6,531 bases of DNA from Propionibacteriaceae bacterium. Lineage in GTDB: Bacteria; Actinomycetota; Actinomycetes; Propionibacteriales; Propionibacteriaceae. Positions within the stretch are counted from its first letter, which is position 1. Each line of letters starts with the position of its first letter. The DNA lies in NCBI GenBank assembly GCA_003153855.1, contig PMBM01000058.1, positions 1 to 6,531 of the forward strand, in the 5' to 3' direction. Both the position numbers and the translations under genes were made by a program. The notes under the pieces were generated by a model that saw only the letters and a list, made by a program, of their open reading frames with translations, did not search any database and was not told where the DNA came from. Shown here piece by piece: positions 4,814-6,531 of this stretch.

Positions 4814-6427
4814 TCAGCCCTTGAGCAGCCAGACGTCGAACGCGTTGATGGTCCCCACGAACCGCCACTGGGGGTCGCCGTTGAGCCGCGCGGTGACCAG
4901 CGGGATCTTGTTCGCCTGGGTGAGCGACGGGAAGATCGCACACGTCGCTCCTGCGGGCGCAGCTGTGGCGGCGAGGCCGTGGAAGTACACGTCGGAGTCG
5001 GCGAGCCGCTGCTCACCGAAGTAGTCGGCGCGGCCGTCGAACCAGACCAGCACGTCGTGTCGTACGAGGATCGTGGGCGCCGCGATCGAGGCGGTCGTGA
5101 ACAGCCGGCAGCCGCTCGGCAGCGACTCGATGGCGTCGAGCTCGGCGGGCCTGGCGTGCATCCCCAAGCTGAGCCAGAGCGCGAACGGGAGCAGCAGTGC
5201 GAAGACCATCGTCAGCACCCGGCGCCACGACAGGGCCCGGGTCCACCGCATCGCGGTCTCCTTGTACGGGTGGTCCTCAGCGAGCGCCTCGGCCTTGCGC
5301 TTCGCTGCGCGGGCGGCCCAGGTGATCCCCACGGCCCAGATCGGGATGAGCAGCTGGACGGACGCGCCGAGGAAGCGCAGCGCGAACTCGCCGGCGATCG
5401 TCAGAGGCACCGCCATCGTGGCGATCGAGCAGATCAGCGCGAAGGAGTTGTCGACGGAACCACTGCGTACGCGGCGCAGCCACCACAGCACCAGGAGGAC
5501 GACCGAGGCCGCGCCGATCAGGCCGGTGACCGCCCAGATGCCCATGGGGAAGACCCGGATGATGTCCAGGTCGAAGGGGGACAGCCACTCGAGGATGTAC
5601 GTCGAGCAGGCCGCTGCCGTCTCACGCGAGCGCTCCAGCGTGCCGGCGACCCCGTAGGGCGTGGCGACCGATCCGAGGACCAGCCCGACCCCGCCGGCAA
5701 GAGCGACGGCCCAGCGGCGCGGGTCATGGAGGCGTACCCGCCAGCTGCCGGGCCAGTCCGACGCGAGCCAGTAGATGCCCCAGCACGCAGCCAGGGCTGG
5801 GCCCAGGAAGAAGAACGAGAGGTGGATCCAGTTGCCGACCGTGCCGAGGCAGGTACCGATGGCGAGGAACACGACCGCGTTGAACCACGCCGAGTGGCGC
5901 TCCAGTCGAGGTCGCCACCAGGCGGGGATGAACAGCCCGAGAAGGATGAGGATCTGGACACCGAGGGTTCCGCGCGACGAGAACATCGGCATCGCGAACG
6001 AGAACCCGGCCATGATCCCGGCCAGAGCGCCCAACGGGTGGGCGCCCAGCTTGCGGGCCATGAGGTAGGCGAGGGCGAAGAACCCGAAGATCGCGAGGAA
6101 CCCGAACGCGAACAGGCCCCAGAAGCCACCGGCCCACCACGACATTCCGAGCAGGTAGTTCCAGATGGGCGAGTTGGGGTAGAAGTCGTGGTTCACCGGA
6201 GCCCAGGACCACGAGTCGGGCCGTACGAGCGGGACGCCGCTCAGGTTCTCCAGCCCTGCGCGCGCCTCCCAGTAGGGGTCCCGCTCCTCGGGGTTGCCGG
6301 CACGGACCGCGGCCAGGACGACCATCGAGCACCATGCGATCACCGACGCGGAGGGCGTCCGCCAACGTCGTACGCGGCCGGGCTCGCTCTTGTCGGGCGC
6401 AGCCTGGGGCTGGACGGCGATGGACAT
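4814..6427 (-). CDS. Polytopic membrane protein, possible GT-C fold glycosyltransferase
   Basis: A 537-aa protein with one hydrophobic segment near 26-43, an extracytoplasmic-looking loop (about 44-90) containing ERDPYWEARAG and YPNSPIWNYLLG, then some ten further hydrophobic segments up to about residue 423. A soluble C-terminal domain of about 115 residues follows. This plan, with acidic residues (E47-D50) in the first outer loop and a C-terminal domain containing VWFDGRADYFGEQRL (461-475), resembles GT-C type lipid-linked sugar transferases and their uncharacterised relatives; the family is inferred, not proved. C440 and C496 in the tail could form a disulfide outside the membrane. ATG 6427 is chosen because a perfect TACGTT -10-like box lies 6 nt upstream; an in-frame GTG at 6481 would add 18 poorly conserved-looking residues. 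It is the probable first gene of a transcript with the MFS gene 49 bp downstream. Confidence 0.88.
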   Translation of the reverse strand: MSIAVQPQAAPDKSEPGRVRRWRTPSASVIAWCSMVVLAAVRAGNPEERDPYWEARAGLENLSGVPLVRPDSWSWAPVNHDFYPNSPIWNYLLGMSWWAGGFWGLFAFGFLAIFGFFALAYLMARKLGAHPLGALAGIMAGFSFAMPMFSSRGTLGVQILILLGLFIPAWWRPRLERHSAWFNAVVFLAIGTCLGTVGNWIHLSFFFLGPALAACWGIYWLASDWPGSWRVRLHDPRRWAVALAGGVGLVLGSVATPYGVAGTLERSRETAAACSTYILEWLSPFDLDIIRVFPMGIWAVTGLIGAASVVLLVLWWLRRVRSGSVDNSFALICSIATMAVPLTIAGEFALRFLGASVQLLIPIWAVGITWAARAAKRKAEALAEDHPYKETAMRWTRALSWRRVLTMVFALLLPFALWLSLGMHARPAELDAIESLPSGCRLFTTASIAAPTILVRHDVLVWFDGRADYFGEQRLADSDVYFHGLAATAAPAGATCAIFPSLTQANKIPLVTARLNGDPQWRFVGTINAFDVWLLKG

Positions 6428-6433
6428 GGCTTG

Positions 6434-6439
6434 AACGTA
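6434..6439 (-). promoter_or_regulatory. Candidate -10 element of the membrane-protein gene (leaderless start)
   Basis: On the minus strand TACGTT (6439 to 6434), a full TANNNT match, ends exactly 6 nt before ATG 6427. This is the same spacing seen before tatD and ispE. No Shine-Dalgarno lies between, and no clear -35 is seen. It supports ATG 6427 as both transcription and translation start. Confidence 0.5.
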
Positions 6440-6488
6440 CGGGCGCGCGGAGCGGAACCCGGAGAATGTTGGAGGGTTCACATGCTCT

Positions 6489-6531
6489 TGGAGTGAACTA
6501 GAGGTCTGGAGTGAACTACCCGGCTGGAGTG
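6489..6531. repeat. 18-bp-period direct repeat with GTGAAC/GTTCAC core, cut by the window end
   Basis: TGGAGTGAACTA occurs at 6489-6500 and 6507-6518, and TGGAGTG begins again at 6525 and is cut off at 6531; the period is exactly 18 bp. The 6-bp spacers differ (GAGGTC and CCCGGC), so the 12-bp core is the conserved part. On the minus strand the core reads TAGTTCACTCCA. An inverted copy of the core hexamer, GTTCAC, lies at 6476-6481. The array sits about 60-105 bp upstream of the membrane-protein start. It is a plausible operator for a dimeric regulator or a short tandem repeat; how many further copies exist is not visible. Confidence 0.65.

Noticed and set aside
3691..4824. 377-aa open frame on the plus strand opposite the MFS gene
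   Set aside because: It is the mirror of transmembrane codons (Asp/Arg/His-rich), while the minus-strand frame has clear MFS topology and motif A.
4784..6496. 570-aa open frame on the plus strand opposite the membrane-protein gene
   Set aside because: The predicted peptide is Arg/Glu/Asp/Gly/Pro-rich low-complexity sequence, the typical mirror of a hydrophobic protein's codons, and it has no plausible start signal or domain.
6489..6531. CRISPR array at the right edge
   Set aside because: The repeat core is 12 bp with 6-bp spacers, far too short for CRISPR repeats and spacers, and no cas gene is present.

Overview
The window is GC-rich DNA with short intergenic gaps, GTG as well as ATG starts, and TANNNT-like hexamers 6-7 nt before several start codons. 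This points to an actinobacterium (Actinomycetota). The protein style would fit the Nocardioidaceae/Propionibacteriales, but that placement is inference. Seven protein genes can be supported, and there is no sign of a phage, transposon, CRISPR array or RNA gene.

Layout: (1) 1-108 is the 3' end of an OmpR/PhoB-type response regulator, probably RegX3-like. (2) 109-347 is a 239-bp gap holding a small hairpin after the regulator and an unusual set of four copies of a 15-bp motif. Two copies face forward and two face backward, placed symmetrically about position 216, and the inner pair forms a perfect 10-bp stem. (3) 348-3000 is a same-strand housekeeping block: tatD (metal-dependent DNase/hydrolase), rsmA/ksgA (16S rRNA dimethyladenosine transferase, overlapping tatD by 8 nt) and ispE (CDP-ME kinase of the MEP isoprenoid pathway). 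Mycobacterium tuberculosis, from memory, has rpfB between tatD and ksgA; here it is missing. (4) 3076-3600 is a MarR-family regulator. (5) On the minus strand, tail to tail with marR and with zero bases between the stop codons, lies an MFS transporter. Upstream of it in the same direction is a large polytopic membrane protein of GT-C-like appearance with a C-terminal extracytoplasmic domain. (6) 6428-6531 is the promoter region of that protein. It carries an 18-bp-period direct repeat with a GTTCAC core that runs off the window end.

The tatD-rsmA-ispE block is core metabolism and RNA maturation, and its genes are probably co-expressed with an extra internal start at ispE. The membrane protein and MFS gene are probably one transcript, with the MFS gene translated by coupling to a very short upstream reading frame. 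The MarR gene is a candidate regulator of the neighbouring transporter, but only by position.

I did not find a clear new multi-gene system. The observations most worth checking are the symmetric four-copy motif at 140-292, the strong excess of CGTACG with Val-Arg pairs written as GTA-CGN, the repeated TANNNT-N6-start architecture suggesting leaderless mRNAs, and the 18-bp repeat at the right edge.
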